Assembly: GCF_014639655.1 (NCBI RefSeq)
Contig: NZ_BMGB01000001.1
Location: 2,000,882 to 2,064,881, forward strand
Direction of reading: 5' to 3'
DNA: 64,000 nt
Source: Conyzicola nivalis
GTDB lineage: Bacteria; Actinomycetota; Actinomycetes; Actinomycetales; Microbacteriaceae
Under the pieces are notes generated by a model, which was not told where the DNA came from, did not search any database, and saw nothing but the letters and a program-made list of their open reading frames with translations. How positions within the stretch are numbered: the stretch's first letter is position 1; every line of letters starts with the position of its first letter. Below, in pieces: positions 54,755 to 63,100 of this stretch. The translations under genes were made by a program, and so were the position numbers.

Positions 54755-55660
54755 GTGAAACCACGCAAACCCCTACCGGCTCCCCTCGACCGCGAACCGT
54801 TCACGACCGCGGAGGGCCTCCGCGCCGGGCTCGGGCGTCAGCGTCTTCGCGGCAAGGATCTCCTCCACCCGTTCCGCGGTGTCTACGCGGCCGGGAGCGG
54901 CGAGCCGAGTGTGGACGAGCTCTGCCGAATGCTGCAGGTGCGCCTTCCCGAAGTCGCCTACTTCTACGGGAACACCGCGGCCCAGATCATGCACATCCCG
55001 CTGCCGTGGAAACTGGAACAGGACCGCGAGCTGCACGTAGCCGCACCGTCACCGCGGACGGCGCCGACAGGCAAAGGTATCCGCGGGCACTCTGTTCGCA
55101 CGGACGACGGTGACGTACAGCGATGGGGTCCGCTCCGGGTCGCGTCACCGGACCGCACCTGGTGCGATCTCGCTGCCGCGCTCACGCTGTCGCAACTCGT
55201 CGCGGCCGGCGACTACGTCATTCACTGGCGGATGCCGCTTTCGACGCCGGCCGGACTCGCCGAAGCCGTTCGGCGGCACGGATCGAGGGCCGGCCGGTCG
55301 AGGCTGGCCGACGCTCTACCCTTGCTCAACGATCGTTCGGAATCGCCGAAGGAGTCGCAACTGCGCGTCATCTTCGTGCAGGCCGGTCTGCCCGGGCTCG
55401 CCGTCAACCTTCCGATCACGACCACGGACGGGTATCGCTACCGGGCAGACCTCGCATTTCCCGAGCGCAAGACGATCGTCGAGTACCAGAGCCGGTTCCA
55501 CGACCCGGCGGCCAACTTCCGCGCCGACATGACCCGCATCTCCCGGCTCGAGGCCGACGGGTGGGTGGTGATCCAGGTGAACGGCGACGACCTGAACGAC
55601 CCGGAGGAGCTCGTGCGCCGGGTCATCCGGGTCCTGGCATCGCGGCCGTTCTTCGAGTGA
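54755..55660 (+). CDS. AbiEi/DUF559-like protein with PD-(D/E)XK endonuclease fold
   Basis: 301 residues from the GTG at 54755; a GTG at 54680 would lie inside hairpin D and is less likely. N-terminal about 90 residues look like the AbiEi-type winged domain (GLGRQRLRGKDLLHPFRGVYA, PEVAYFYGNTAAQIMHIPLP). C-terminal about 100 residues have the Vsr/DUF559-like nuclease pattern YRADLAFPERKTIVEYQ (Asp, Glu-x-Gln) and DMTRISRLEADGWVVIQV. Many actinobacteria carry several such orphan genes; function is unproven, possibly defence or repair. It is bracketed by hairpins D and E. Confidence 0.75.
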   Translation: MKPRKPLPAPLDREPFTTAEGLRAGLGRQRLRGKDLLHPFRGVYAAGSGEPSVDELCRMLQVRLPEVAYFYGNTAAQIMHIPLPWKLEQDRELHVAAPSPRTAPTGKGIRGHSVRTDDGDVQRWGPLRVASPDRTWCDLAAALTLSQLVAAGDYVIHWRMPLSTPAGLAEAVRRHGSRAGRSRLADALPLLNDRSESPKESQLRVIFVQAGLPGLAVNLPITTTDGYRYRADLAFPERKTIVEYQSRFHDPAANFRADMTRISRLEADGWVVIQVNGDDLNDPEELVRRVIRVLASRPFFE

Positions 55661-55668
55661 GCAACGTT

Positions 55669-55717
55669 TTGCGAGTTCCGCGCCTTCCTGGGACCTGGGG
55701 AGGTGCGAAGCCCGCAA
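55669..55717. repeat. 49-bp hairpin element E, right of the endonuclease-like gene
   Basis: 20-base arms (55669-55688 and 55698-55717) with 15 Watson-Crick and 3 G-U pairs and a 9-base loop. The left arm TTGCGAGTTCCGCGCCTTCC differs from element D at one base; the right arm is more diverged. It begins 8 bp after the endonuclease-like stop. A separate GGCCGCG/CGCGGCC stem (55734-55752) follows before the LuxR gene stop and may terminate that transcript. Confidence 0.75.
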
Positions 55718-55754
55718 ATGCCCACGCGGGGCGGGCCGCGCGCGGCGCGGCCGG

Positions 55755-56402
55755 CTAGAGCAGCTTGCGCTCCAGGGCCCAGGCTGTCAGCTCGTAGCGC
55801 GACGAGAGCTGCAGCTTGCGCAGCACGGCCGAGACGTGGGTTTCGACAGTCTTGATCGAGATGAAGAGCTCGGTCGCGACCTCCTTGTAGGCGTATCCGC
55901 GGGCGATGAGCCGCATGACCTCGCGCTCGCGGGCGCTGAGGCGGTCAAGCTCATCGTCGGACGCGGCCTGCTCGCCGGCCACCGCTCCGAACGCGTCGAG
56001 CACGAAGCCGGCCAGGCGGGGCGAGAACACGGCGTCTCCCCCGGCGACGGCGGCGACGGCCCGTGAGACCTCGGCGCCCGACGAGCCCTTCGTGATGTAG
56101 CCGCGGGCGCCGGCCCGGATCACGCCGACGACGTCCTCGGCCGAGTCGGAGACCGATAGGGCGAGAAACCGCACCGAGTCGAGCAGGGCGCTCGACCGCC
56201 GAAGCACCTCGGCACCCCCGCCGCCCGCACCGCCGGGCAGGTGCACGTCGAGCAGCACGACCTCGGGGCGCAGGGACTCGATGAGCGTTACGGCCTCGTC
56301 GACCGTGGCCGCCTCGCCGAGCACCACGACCGAGTCGTCGAGGTCGGCGCGCAGGCCGGAGCGGAAGATCGAGTGGTCGTCGACGATAAGTACGTTGGTC
56401 AC
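55755..56402 (-). CDS. LuxR/NarL-family response regulator
   Basis: 215 residues from the GTG at 56402. Receiver with VLIVDDHSIFRSG and phospho-Asp in VVLLDVHLPGG; C-terminal HTH LSAREREVMRLIARGYAYKEVATELFISIKTVETHVSAVLRKL. Overlaps the kinase stop by 4 bp, forming a two-component pair. Confidence 0.94.
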   Translation of the reverse strand: MTNVLIVDDHSIFRSGLRADLDDSVVVLGEAATVDEAVTLIESLRPEVVLLDVHLPGGAGGGGAEVLRRSSALLDSVRFLALSVSDSAEDVVGVIRAGARGYITKGSSGAEVSRAVAAVAGGDAVFSPRLAGFVLDAFGAVAGEQAASDDELDRLSAREREVMRLIARGYAYKEVATELFISIKTVETHVSAVLRKLQLSSRYELTAWALERKLL

Positions 56403-57580
56403 GAGCTGGCTCCTTGGGAGAGGCGGATGTCGCGCGGGACCTCGAGGTGCAGGTGCACCTCGGTGCCCGAGCCGCCGGTGCCGGGGCGCACCGTCGCGAT
56501 GCCTCCGGCACGTGACATCCGACCGATTATCGATTCTCGGATACCGAGGCGGTCTGCGGGAAGGGACTGCAGGTCGACTCCCGGGCCCCGGTCGCGCACG
56601 AACACGTCGATCGCGCCCGGCGGCGTCTCGACGTAGACGGAGACCTCGCCGCCCGCGTGACGGGCGGCGTTGAGCATGGCCTCGCGCGCCGCGGCGAGCA
56701 GGGCGCCGCTCGAGTTGTCTACGGATTCCCCCGCGGTGACCACGTCGATGCGCACCGCGTAGTCGAGCTCGATGGCGGCGGCGATATCGCGCAGCTCGGT
56801 GGCGAGGTCGGCGACCACGGGGGCGTCGCCGACGAACAGCCAGTCGCGCAGCTCGCGCTCCTGAGCACGGGCGATGCGCGCGACCTCGCTCGAGGCACCC
56901 GCCCGGTTCTGGATCAGCGCGAGCGTCTGCAGCACCGAGTCGTGCAGGTGGGCAGCGATCTCGGCCCGCTGCTCTTCGCGCACCCGCGCGGTGCGGGCCG
57001 CCTGCAGGTCGCTCGAGAGGGCGACGACGCGCGGGGCGGCGATCACGGCGACACCGAGCACCACCATGGCGACGCCGAGCACGGCGTTCTCCGCGGTGGG
57101 TCGGGCGAGCAATGCGGCCACACCGCAGACGACGAGCAGCACGACGGCCGCGAACCGCAGCACCGTGCCGGCCGCGGCGCCACGGTCGGGGTCGTGGCGG
57201 TCGAAGGTGAGGCTCCACGCCACGGCGAGGCCGCTCGCGCAGGTGACGAAAAGCAGCGCCGTCGTCGATTCGCGGCCCGTCACGAGGAAGACGAGCGCGG
57301 CCAACCCGGCGACGACAAGCAGCAGCACCGTCGCGGGGGCCGAGCGCCGCACGCCCTCGTCGTCGTCGGCCGCCGGGTCGAGCGGCACGAACGCCCACAG
57401 CCAAAGGTAGAGCAGCACGCCGCCGCCGCCGCACAGCGCGAGCGCCACTGTGAGAAAGCGCACGCGGCGCACCGATACGTCGAGGTGGCGGGCGACCGCG
57501 AGGCAGACACCGCCGACCGCGACGCGGCGCGGGCGCGCGAGCGGCGGTCGTTCGGTGGCGGTCTTCACTCTTGAATACAA
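56399..57580 (-). CDS. PspC-domain sensor histidine kinase (NarL-type)
   Basis: 393 residues. A PspC domain at the N-terminus (RRVAVGGVCLAVARHLDVSVRRVRFL, about 20-67) with its helix, then further helices to about residue 185, a HisKA_3 domain with phospho-His in EIAAHLHDSVLQTLALIQNRA, and the ATPase domain (DRGPGVDL, GTGGSGTEVHLHLEVP). PspC sensors respond to envelope stress. Divergent from a PspC membrane protein gene 102 bp away. Confidence 0.92.
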   Translation of the reverse strand: MYSRVKTATERPPLARPRRVAVGGVCLAVARHLDVSVRRVRFLTVALALCGGGGVLLYLWLWAFVPLDPAADDDEGVRRSAPATVLLLVVAGLAALVFLVTGRESTTALLFVTCASGLAVAWSLTFDRHDPDRGAAAGTVLRFAAVVLLVVCGVAALLARPTAENAVLGVAMVVLGVAVIAAPRVVALSSDLQAARTARVREEQRAEIAAHLHDSVLQTLALIQNRAGASSEVARIARAQERELRDWLFVGDAPVVADLATELRDIAAAIELDYAVRIDVVTAGESVDNSSGALLAAAREAMLNAARHAGGEVSVYVETPPGAIDVFVRDRGPGVDLQSLPADRLGIRESIIGRMSRAGGIATVRPGTGGSGTEVHLHLEVPRDIRLSQGASS

Positions 57581-57682
57581 GCAGGTTTGACAGACCCCAG
57601 GATGCCCCGGGTCGGCATCTCAGGGTGCGGTCAGGGGATTACCCCATGGCCGGGTGGTGCTGGCGGGCGGCAGCATTGAGCC

Positions 57683-59248
57683 ATGCCCACGAATACCTCC
57701 CCACAGCCCGAGGCTCCCGAAGAACAGCCGGGGGCCGCCGAACAGCCGGCACCTCCCGCCGCGCCGCTCGCCGGCAACCGCTTCTTCGCCTGGATGCGCT
57801 CCCTCAACCTCACCCGCGAGCCCGGCTGGATCGGCGGCGTCGCCGCCGGCATCGCCGCCCGGCTCGGCGTCGACCCGCTCATCGTGCGCGGCATCATCGT
57901 CGTGGTCGCCGTCCTCGGCGGGCCCGCCTTCCTGCTCTACGCCGCCGCCTGGCTGCTGCTGCCCGACCAGGACGACAAGATCCACCTCGAGGAGGTCTTC
58001 AAGGGCCGCCTCGACTCCCCCATCGCGGGAATCGGCGCGCTGATCCTCTTGAGCATGCTCCCCGTGACGCAGGGCTTCTGGTTCGCCGGCAGCGCGTACT
58101 GGGGCGAGCCGTTCTGGGGCGCCTCTGCCGGCCGCGCCCTCTGGACCATCGTGGTGCTCGGTCTGCTCGTCTGGTTCGTGGTCTGGGTCGCCCGCCGCTC
58201 GAGCCGCGCATCCAACGCCCCGCTCGTCACCCCCGCGACGACGGACGCGCGGCCGGACACGATCCCGCAGCCCTACCCGGCGTCGACCGACCCCACGACG
58301 ACCGTGCTGCCGGACTCGGCCGCCGGCCCCGGCGCCCGTCCGGCCGCCCCCGCCGCCACGGCGAGCGCCGAGGAGTTCGCCGCCTGGCGCCAGCAGCAGG
58401 CCCAGTGGAAGGCCGAGAATGACGCGTTCCGGGTGCGTCAGGCGACGGAACAACACGCGGCGAGCCTCGCCGCTCAGGCGCAGTACCGTGCGGAGCGCGC
58501 GGCGCGTCGAGCGATCGAGCAGGCCCACCACGCACGCACCAGGTCGAACCCGCTCTACTCGTTCATCTTCATCGGCTCGTCGTTCGTGACCGGCGGGCTC
58601 ACGACCCTCGCGGTCGGCGGCGGCGCCATCACCGGCGCGGCGTTGCTAGCCGGCCTCGGCGCGATGCTCGCCGTGCTCGCGGTGGCCATCATCGTCAACG
58701 GCGCCAGGGGCAAACGCCCCGGCGGTTCGCAGGGTGTCGCCGCGGTGGTGCTCACCGTGCTGCTGGTCGCCGCGATCGTGCCGCAGGGCCCGAACATCAG
58801 CTACACCGACGACGTGCGCTTCGAGCCGCAGGCGGACGACTACGACTGGACGAACGAGGTCTATTTCGTCGGCACCGGCGACACGGTGATCGACCTCACC
58901 GACTTCTACGCCGAGCCGGTTCCCGCGGGTGAACAGGCTGCGCTCGAGGGAGAGCTGATGCCCGTCTATGAGAACTTCACGCTCGTCTCCGGCATCGGCG
59001 ACGTCACGGTGATCGTCCCCGCCGACGGGGAGTTCTACTACAGCGCGACGATCGGCCGTGAGACGCGTGACCGCGATTCGCTGGTGGGCAGGTCGGATTC
59101 GTTCAACATCCCCCAGCAGGTCGATGGCGAGCCCGCCCCCGACCGGTCGGCGCGCTCGGCGAATCTGAACATCACCATGGGCGTCGGCGAGCTCACCATC
59201 CAGCGCGCCCCCGCGACCGGCAACATGATCGAAGGAACAAGCGAATGA
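57683..59248 (+). CDS. PspC-domain membrane protein with LiaF-like C-terminus
   Basis: 521 residues. Pro/Ala-rich N-terminus, PspC domain (REPGWIGGVAAGIAARLGVDPLIVRG, about 48-108), a second helix near 118-140, a long Thr/Pro/Ala linker with an Ala/Gln/Glu coiled-coil-like stretch (about 228-280), two helices (about 295-350), then an extracellular beta-rich part with NLNITMGVGELTIQR, like LiaF/DUF2154 tails. Probably a partner of the divergent PspC kinase in envelope-stress sensing. Confidence 0.87.
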   Translation: MPTNTSPQPEAPEEQPGAAEQPAPPAAPLAGNRFFAWMRSLNLTREPGWIGGVAAGIAARLGVDPLIVRGIIVVVAVLGGPAFLLYAAAWLLLPDQDDKIHLEEVFKGRLDSPIAGIGALILLSMLPVTQGFWFAGSAYWGEPFWGASAGRALWTIVVLGLLVWFVVWVARRSSRASNAPLVTPATTDARPDTIPQPYPASTDPTTTVLPDSAAGPGARPAAPAATASAEEFAAWRQQQAQWKAENDAFRVRQATEQHAASLAAQAQYRAERAARRAIEQAHHARTRSNPLYSFIFIGSSFVTGGLTTLAVGGGAITGAALLAGLGAMLAVLAVAIIVNGARGKRPGGSQGVAAVVLTVLLVAAIVPQGPNISYTDDVRFEPQADDYDWTNEVYFVGTGDTVIDLTDFYAEPVPAGEQAALEGELMPVYENFTLVSGIGDVTVIVPADGEFYYSATIGRETRDRDSLVGRSDSFNIPQQVDGEPAPDRSARSANLNITMGVGELTIQRAPATGNMIEGTSE

Positions 59249-59496
59249 CCGACACCGCGAACACCACCCCCCTCGCGCCCCTCACACCGCGCATCGGCAC
59301 GATCGTCTGGGGCGGCATCCTGCTCGTCGTCGCGGCGATCGCCATCTTCGCCTCGCAGGTCGACTTCGGCGACGCGACTCCCGCGGCCATCGTCTGGAGC
59401 GTCGTCGGCTTCGGCGCCGTGCTGGTAGTCGCCGGCATCATCGCCGCGATCGTGCGCGCAGCTCGCAAAGACAAGGCCGAGCCCGACCTGGGCTAG
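59245..59496 (+). CDS. Small two-helix membrane protein
   Basis: 83 residues, start overlapping the PspC-protein stop by 4 bp. Two membrane helices (IGTIVWGGILLVVAAIAIFA and VWSVVGFGAVLVVAGIIAAI) and a charged C-terminus. Unknown function; likely an accessory of the PspC protein because of translational coupling. Confidence 0.8.
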   Translation: MTDTANTTPLAPLTPRIGTIVWGGILLVVAAIAIFASQVDFGDATPAAIVWSVVGFGAVLVVAGIIAAIVRAARKDKAEPDLG

Positions 59497-59580
59497 CACC
59501 CCCCCTCCACCGACCGGTTGACCCGCCGGCCCACCGGTGCACCGCTGTCGCCCGCGCGCCCGCGAGGCCACAGTTGAACC

Positions 59581-60501
59581 ATGACAAACCACGACTCAGC
59601 GGTCACCGTGCGCGACCTACGGAAGTCCTACGGCTCGCTCAACGCCCTCGACGGCGTCAGCTTCGACATCGGGCGGGGCGAGACCTTCGCGCTGCTCGGA
59701 CCCAACGGCGCGGGCAAGAGCACCGCGATCGAGATCCTCGAGGGATACCGCGACCGCACCTCGGGCGAGGTGACGGTGCTGGGCACCGATCCCGGCCGCG
59801 GCGGCCTCGCCTGGAAGGCGCAGCTCGGCATCGTGCTGCAGTCCACCGGCGAGAGCGGCAACGTCACGGTGCGCGAACAGCTCACCCACTTCGCCGGGCT
59901 CTACCCGAACCCGCGCGACGTCGACGAGGTCATCGCGGCCGTGGGGCTCGAGGCCAAGCAGAAGACCCTCATCCGCAAGCTCTCCGGCGGGCAACGCCGT
60001 CGCGTCGACGTGGCCCTCGGCATCGTCGGCAACCCGGCCCTGCTGTTCCTCGACGAACCGACCACCGGCTTCGATCCCGAGTCGCGCCGCCAGTTCTGGG
60101 AGCTCATCCTCTCGCTCAAGAACGAGGGCACCACCATCCTGCTCACGACGCACTACCTCGACGAGGCGGCACACCTGGGTGACCGGGCCGGCATCATCGC
60201 CGGGGGAAAGCTCATCGACATCGGCCCGATAGACACGATCGGTGGGGCGGATGCGCGCGTGCCGCTCGTGCGCTGGGTCGACAGGGGCGTCGCGCGCGAG
60301 CAGAGAACGACAGAGCCGGCGACGCTCGTCGCCGCGCTCGTGCGCGAGAACGGCGGCGAACTCGACGGACTGGAGGTCGTGCGCCCCAGCCTCGAAGACA
60401 TCTATCTCGAACTCGTGGCGGCGTACGAACGCGGCGCTTCGACAAGCTCAGCGACCGTAGGCGGCTCAGCGACCGTGCTCGAAAAGGAGACAGCAAAATG
60501 A
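59581..60501 (+). CDS. ABC-2 type exporter ATPase (DrrA/CcmA-like)
   Basis: 306 residues. Walker A GPNGAGKST, signature LSGGQRRRVDVALG, Walker B LLFLDEPTTGFD, and H-loop LLTTHYLDEAAHLG. The C-terminal 100 residues are a DrrA-type extension. The last about 20 residues (GASTSSATVGGSATVLEKETAK) are encoded by a REP-like sequence and an 18-bp direct repeat (60436-60476), so the tail is probably non-conserved. Overlaps the permease start by 4 bp. Confidence 0.92.
   Translation: MTNHDSAVTVRDLRKSYGSLNALDGVSFDIGRGETFALLGPNGAGKSTAIEILEGYRDRTSGEVTVLGTDPGRGGLAWKAQLGIVLQSTGESGNVTVREQLTHFAGLYPNPRDVDEVIAAVGLEAKQKTLIRKLSGGQRRRVDVALGIVGNPALLFLDEPTTGFDPESRRQFWELILSLKNEGTTILLTTHYLDEAAHLGDRAGIIAGGKLIDIGPIDTIGGADARVPLVRWVDRGVAREQRTTEPATLVAALVRENGGELDGLEVVRPSLEDIYLELVAAYERGASTSSATVGGSATVLEKETAK
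60436..60476. repeat. REP-like sequence inside the ABC ATPase 3' end
   Basis: GCTTCGACAAGCTCAGCGAC, which contains the small stem GCTT-CGAC-AAGC, followed by a repeat: CTCAGCGACCGT occurs at 60447-60458 and 60465-60476 (18-bp period, six codons, SATVGG/SATVLE). The word is the reverse complement of the GTCGCTGAGCTTGTCGAAGC type of intergenic repeat widespread in high-GC genomes (from memory). Confidence 0.7.
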
Positions 60502-61337
60502 CCACCCTCACCATCCCCCGCCTCCCGGCCGGCCGGTCGCTCCGCCTCGGCGGCAGCCGCGTCGTCAACGAGGTGCGCGCCTACTTCCGCCAGGGCGACT
60601 CGGTGTTCTTCACCTTCCTCTTCCCCGTCGTGATGCTCACGATCTTCTCGACCGCCTTCAGTGACCAGTCGTTCGGTACGGATGACACGGGGGCCGACGT
60701 CACCGCGGCGGCGTACTACCTGCCCGGCATGCTCGCGGCGGGCCTGCTGCTGAGCGGCCTGCAGAACCTCGCCATCGACATCGCGACGGAACGCAGCGAC
60801 GGCACCCTCAAGCGTCTCGCCGGAACCCCGCTGCCCGTGTCGAGCTACTTCATCGGCAAGATCGGGCAGGTCCTCGTGACCGGCGCCGCCCAGGCCGCGC
60901 TGCTGCTCATCGTGGCCCGCGTGGTGTTCGGCGTCGCGCTGCCCACGGAGGCCGGGGCGTGGTTAACATTCGGCTGGGTGTTCCTTCTCGGGGTCACCAC
61001 CTCCGCGGTGCTCGGTATCGCGCTCAGTCGGGTGCCTCGCAGCGGAAAGAGCGCCTCCGCGGTCGTCATCCCGATCACGCTCGTGCTGCAGTTCATCTCG
61101 GGGGTCTACCTGCCGTTCAGCCAGCTGCCCGACTGGCTGCAGAACGCCGCGAGCGCGTTCCCACTTAAGTGGATGGCGCAGGGGATGCGGTCGGTCTTCC
61201 TGCCCGAGACCTTCGAGAGCGCGGAGCCCGGCGGCGTGTGGAATCTCGCGGGCGTCGCCCTCGTCACCGGGCTGTGGCTGGTGCTCGGCCTGATCGTGTG
61301 CCGCATCACGTTCCGCTGGATCCGCAAAGATAGCTGA
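60498..61337 (+). CDS. ABC-2 type exporter permease
   Basis: 279 residues with six membrane helices: the first follows VRAYFRQGDSVFFTFLFPVVMLTIF; YYLPGMLAAGLLLSGLQNLAI, GTPLPVSSYFIGKI and VIPITLVLQFISGVYLPFSQLPDW are typical of DrrB/NodJ-type permeases. Stop is immediately followed by the kinase start. Confidence 0.9.
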   Translation: MTTLTIPRLPAGRSLRLGGSRVVNEVRAYFRQGDSVFFTFLFPVVMLTIFSTAFSDQSFGTDDTGADVTAAAYYLPGMLAAGLLLSGLQNLAIDIATERSDGTLKRLAGTPLPVSSYFIGKIGQVLVTGAAQAALLLIVARVVFGVALPTEAGAWLTFGWVFLLGVTTSAVLGIALSRVPRSGKSASAVVIPITLVLQFISGVYLPFSQLPDWLQNAASAFPLKWMAQGMRSVFLPETFESAEPGGVWNLAGVALVTGLWLVLGLIVCRITFRWIRKDS

Positions 61338-62489
61338 ATGGGCAACATTCGCGGGTGGGACATCGCGGTCGTTTCGGCGGCCGCGATTCTCTTCGCGCTC
61401 GTGCTCGCGAACGGGGCGGAGGGCGGCGAACTAGTCGGAGCCGGCGCGGTCATCGTGGCGATCATCGTCGTCTGGTTCGCGTTGGGTCGCGGGAGCGAGG
61501 ACGGGTCGCCGCGCGCCATCACCGTCTCCGCGCTCATCGTCGTGCTTTCCGGAGTCGGCACCGCGATCAGCCCGAGCATGGCCACCGCCCAGGCGATCGC
61601 CTTCCCGTTGCTCTGGCTGCTTGCGGGCAGCACCCGAGCCGCGGTCGTCGCCAACGTCTCGCTCGCCGTCTCCGTGGGCACCGGCTACTTTCTGTACCTC
61701 GGGGGTACGTGGAGCGCGCTCAGCCAGGCCGTCGTGATCGAGGCGATCTCGCTCGCGGGAAGCTTCGCCATCGGCTTCTGGATCACTCGCATCTCGGAGG
61801 AGAGCGCCGAACGGGCCCGGCTCATCGACGAGCTCCGCGAGACGCAGGCCCAGCTCGAGGCGGTGAGCCGCGACGCCGGGGCGATGGGCGAGCGGGAGCG
61901 GCTGGCCCGCGAGATCCACGACACGATCGCGCAAGACCTCACCGGTCTCGTGCTGCTCGCCCAGCGCACCCGGCGCGAGCTGGTGAGCGGCAGTCCGACC
62001 GTGGGCGAGACCGTCGACCTGCTCGAAGACAGCGCGCGCACGGCCCTCGCCGAGACCAGGTCGCTCGTGGCGGCGAGCGCACCGGTCGCGTTGGCCGAAG
62101 GCGGCATCCGCGCCGCCCTCGACCGGCTCGCCTCACGCTTCGGCAGAGAGACCGGCATCGTCGTCGGCGTCGTCGGCGAGACCCCGCCGCTCGACCGCGA
62201 CACCGAAGTGGTGCTGCTGCGCTGCGCCCAGGAAGGACTCGCCAACGTGCGCAAACACTCGGCGGCGTCGAACGCCACCCTCGAACTCACCGTCGACGAG
62301 ACATCCGTCACTCTGATCGTGCGCGACGACGGCGACGGCTTCGATCCCGCTCTCGAGAACGACGGCTTCGGACTGAGCGGCATGCGCGACCGCCTCACGC
62401 TCGTCGGCGGCACCCTCGCGATCGCCAGTTCGCCCGGCGTGGGCACTTCGCTCACCGCCACCCTGCCGCGTTCGGCGGTCCTCGCGTGA
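61338..62489 (+). CDS. Sensor histidine kinase (NarL-type) linked to the exporter
   Basis: 383 residues. Four to five N-terminal helices (to about residue 150), a short coiled coil, HisKA_3 with phospho-His in RLAREIHDTIAQDLTGLVLLAQ, ATPase boxes ANVRKHSAASN, VRDDGDGFD and GFGLSGMRDRL. It starts at the base after the permease stop. Kinase-exporter operons of this type usually sense the exported compound or the membrane damage it causes. Confidence 0.92.
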   Translation: MGNIRGWDIAVVSAAAILFALVLANGAEGGELVGAGAVIVAIIVVWFALGRGSEDGSPRAITVSALIVVLSGVGTAISPSMATAQAIAFPLLWLLAGSTRAAVVANVSLAVSVGTGYFLYLGGTWSALSQAVVIEAISLAGSFAIGFWITRISEESAERARLIDELRETQAQLEAVSRDAGAMGERERLAREIHDTIAQDLTGLVLLAQRTRRELVSGSPTVGETVDLLEDSARTALAETRSLVAASAPVALAEGGIRAALDRLASRFGRETGIVVGVVGETPPLDRDTEVVLLRCAQEGLANVRKHSAASNATLELTVDETSVTLIVRDDGDGFDPALENDGFGLSGMRDRLTLVGGTLAIASSPGVGTSLTATLPRSAVLA

Positions 62490-63100
62490 TCCGCGTGCTG
62501 GTGGCCGACGACCACCCCGTCGTGCGCGGCGGCATCGTGGCGCTGCTCGCCGCGGCCGACGATATCGAGGTCGTGGGCGAGGCCTCGAACGGCCGCGAAG
62601 CCGTCGACCTGGCGCTCGCCCTCACGCCGGAACTCGTGCTCATGGACCTGCGCATGCCCGAGCTGGACGGCGACGAGGCGACGGCGCTCATCCTGCAGGC
62701 GAGCCCGGCGATCCGGGTCGTCGTGCTCACCACCTACGAGACCGACGCATCGATCCTCACCGCGATCGAGGCCGGGGCGAGCGGCTATCTGCTCAAAGCC
62801 GCGCCGCAGGAGGAGATCCTGGCCGGCATCCGGTCGGTGGCGCGCGGCGAGGTGGCACTCGCGCCGTCGATCGCCGCGATGCTGGTCGGGCGGGTGAAGA
62901 CGCGCGCGATCACGCTCAGCCCGCGCGAGACCGAGGTGCTCGGGCTCGTCGCGCAGGGCCTGAGCAACCCGGCGATCGCGAAGAAGCTGTTCCTGGGCGA
63001 GGCAACCGTGAAGACGCACCTGTTGCACGCTTTCGAGAAGCTCGAGGTGAACGACCGCACGCGCGCGGTCACGAAGGCGATGGAGCTCGGGCTGCTGTAG
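62486..63100 (+). CDS. LuxR/NarL-family response regulator linked to the exporter
   Basis: 204 residues from the GTG at 62486, overlapping the kinase stop by 4 bp. Receiver VLVADDHPVVRGG, phospho-Asp in LVLMDLRMPELDG; HTH LSPRETEVLGLVAQGLSNPAIAKKLFLGEATVKTHLLHAFEKL. Likely autoregulates the 59581-63100 operon. Its stop abuts the convergent murB stop without a gap. Confidence 0.94.
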   Translation: MIRVLVADDHPVVRGGIVALLAAADDIEVVGEASNGREAVDLALALTPELVLMDLRMPELDGDEATALILQASPAIRVVVLTTYETDASILTAIEAGASGYLLKAAPQEEILAGIRSVARGEVALAPSIAAMLVGRVKTRAITLSPRETEVLGLVAQGLSNPAIAKKLFLGEATVKTHLLHAFEKLEVNDRTRAVTKAMELGLL

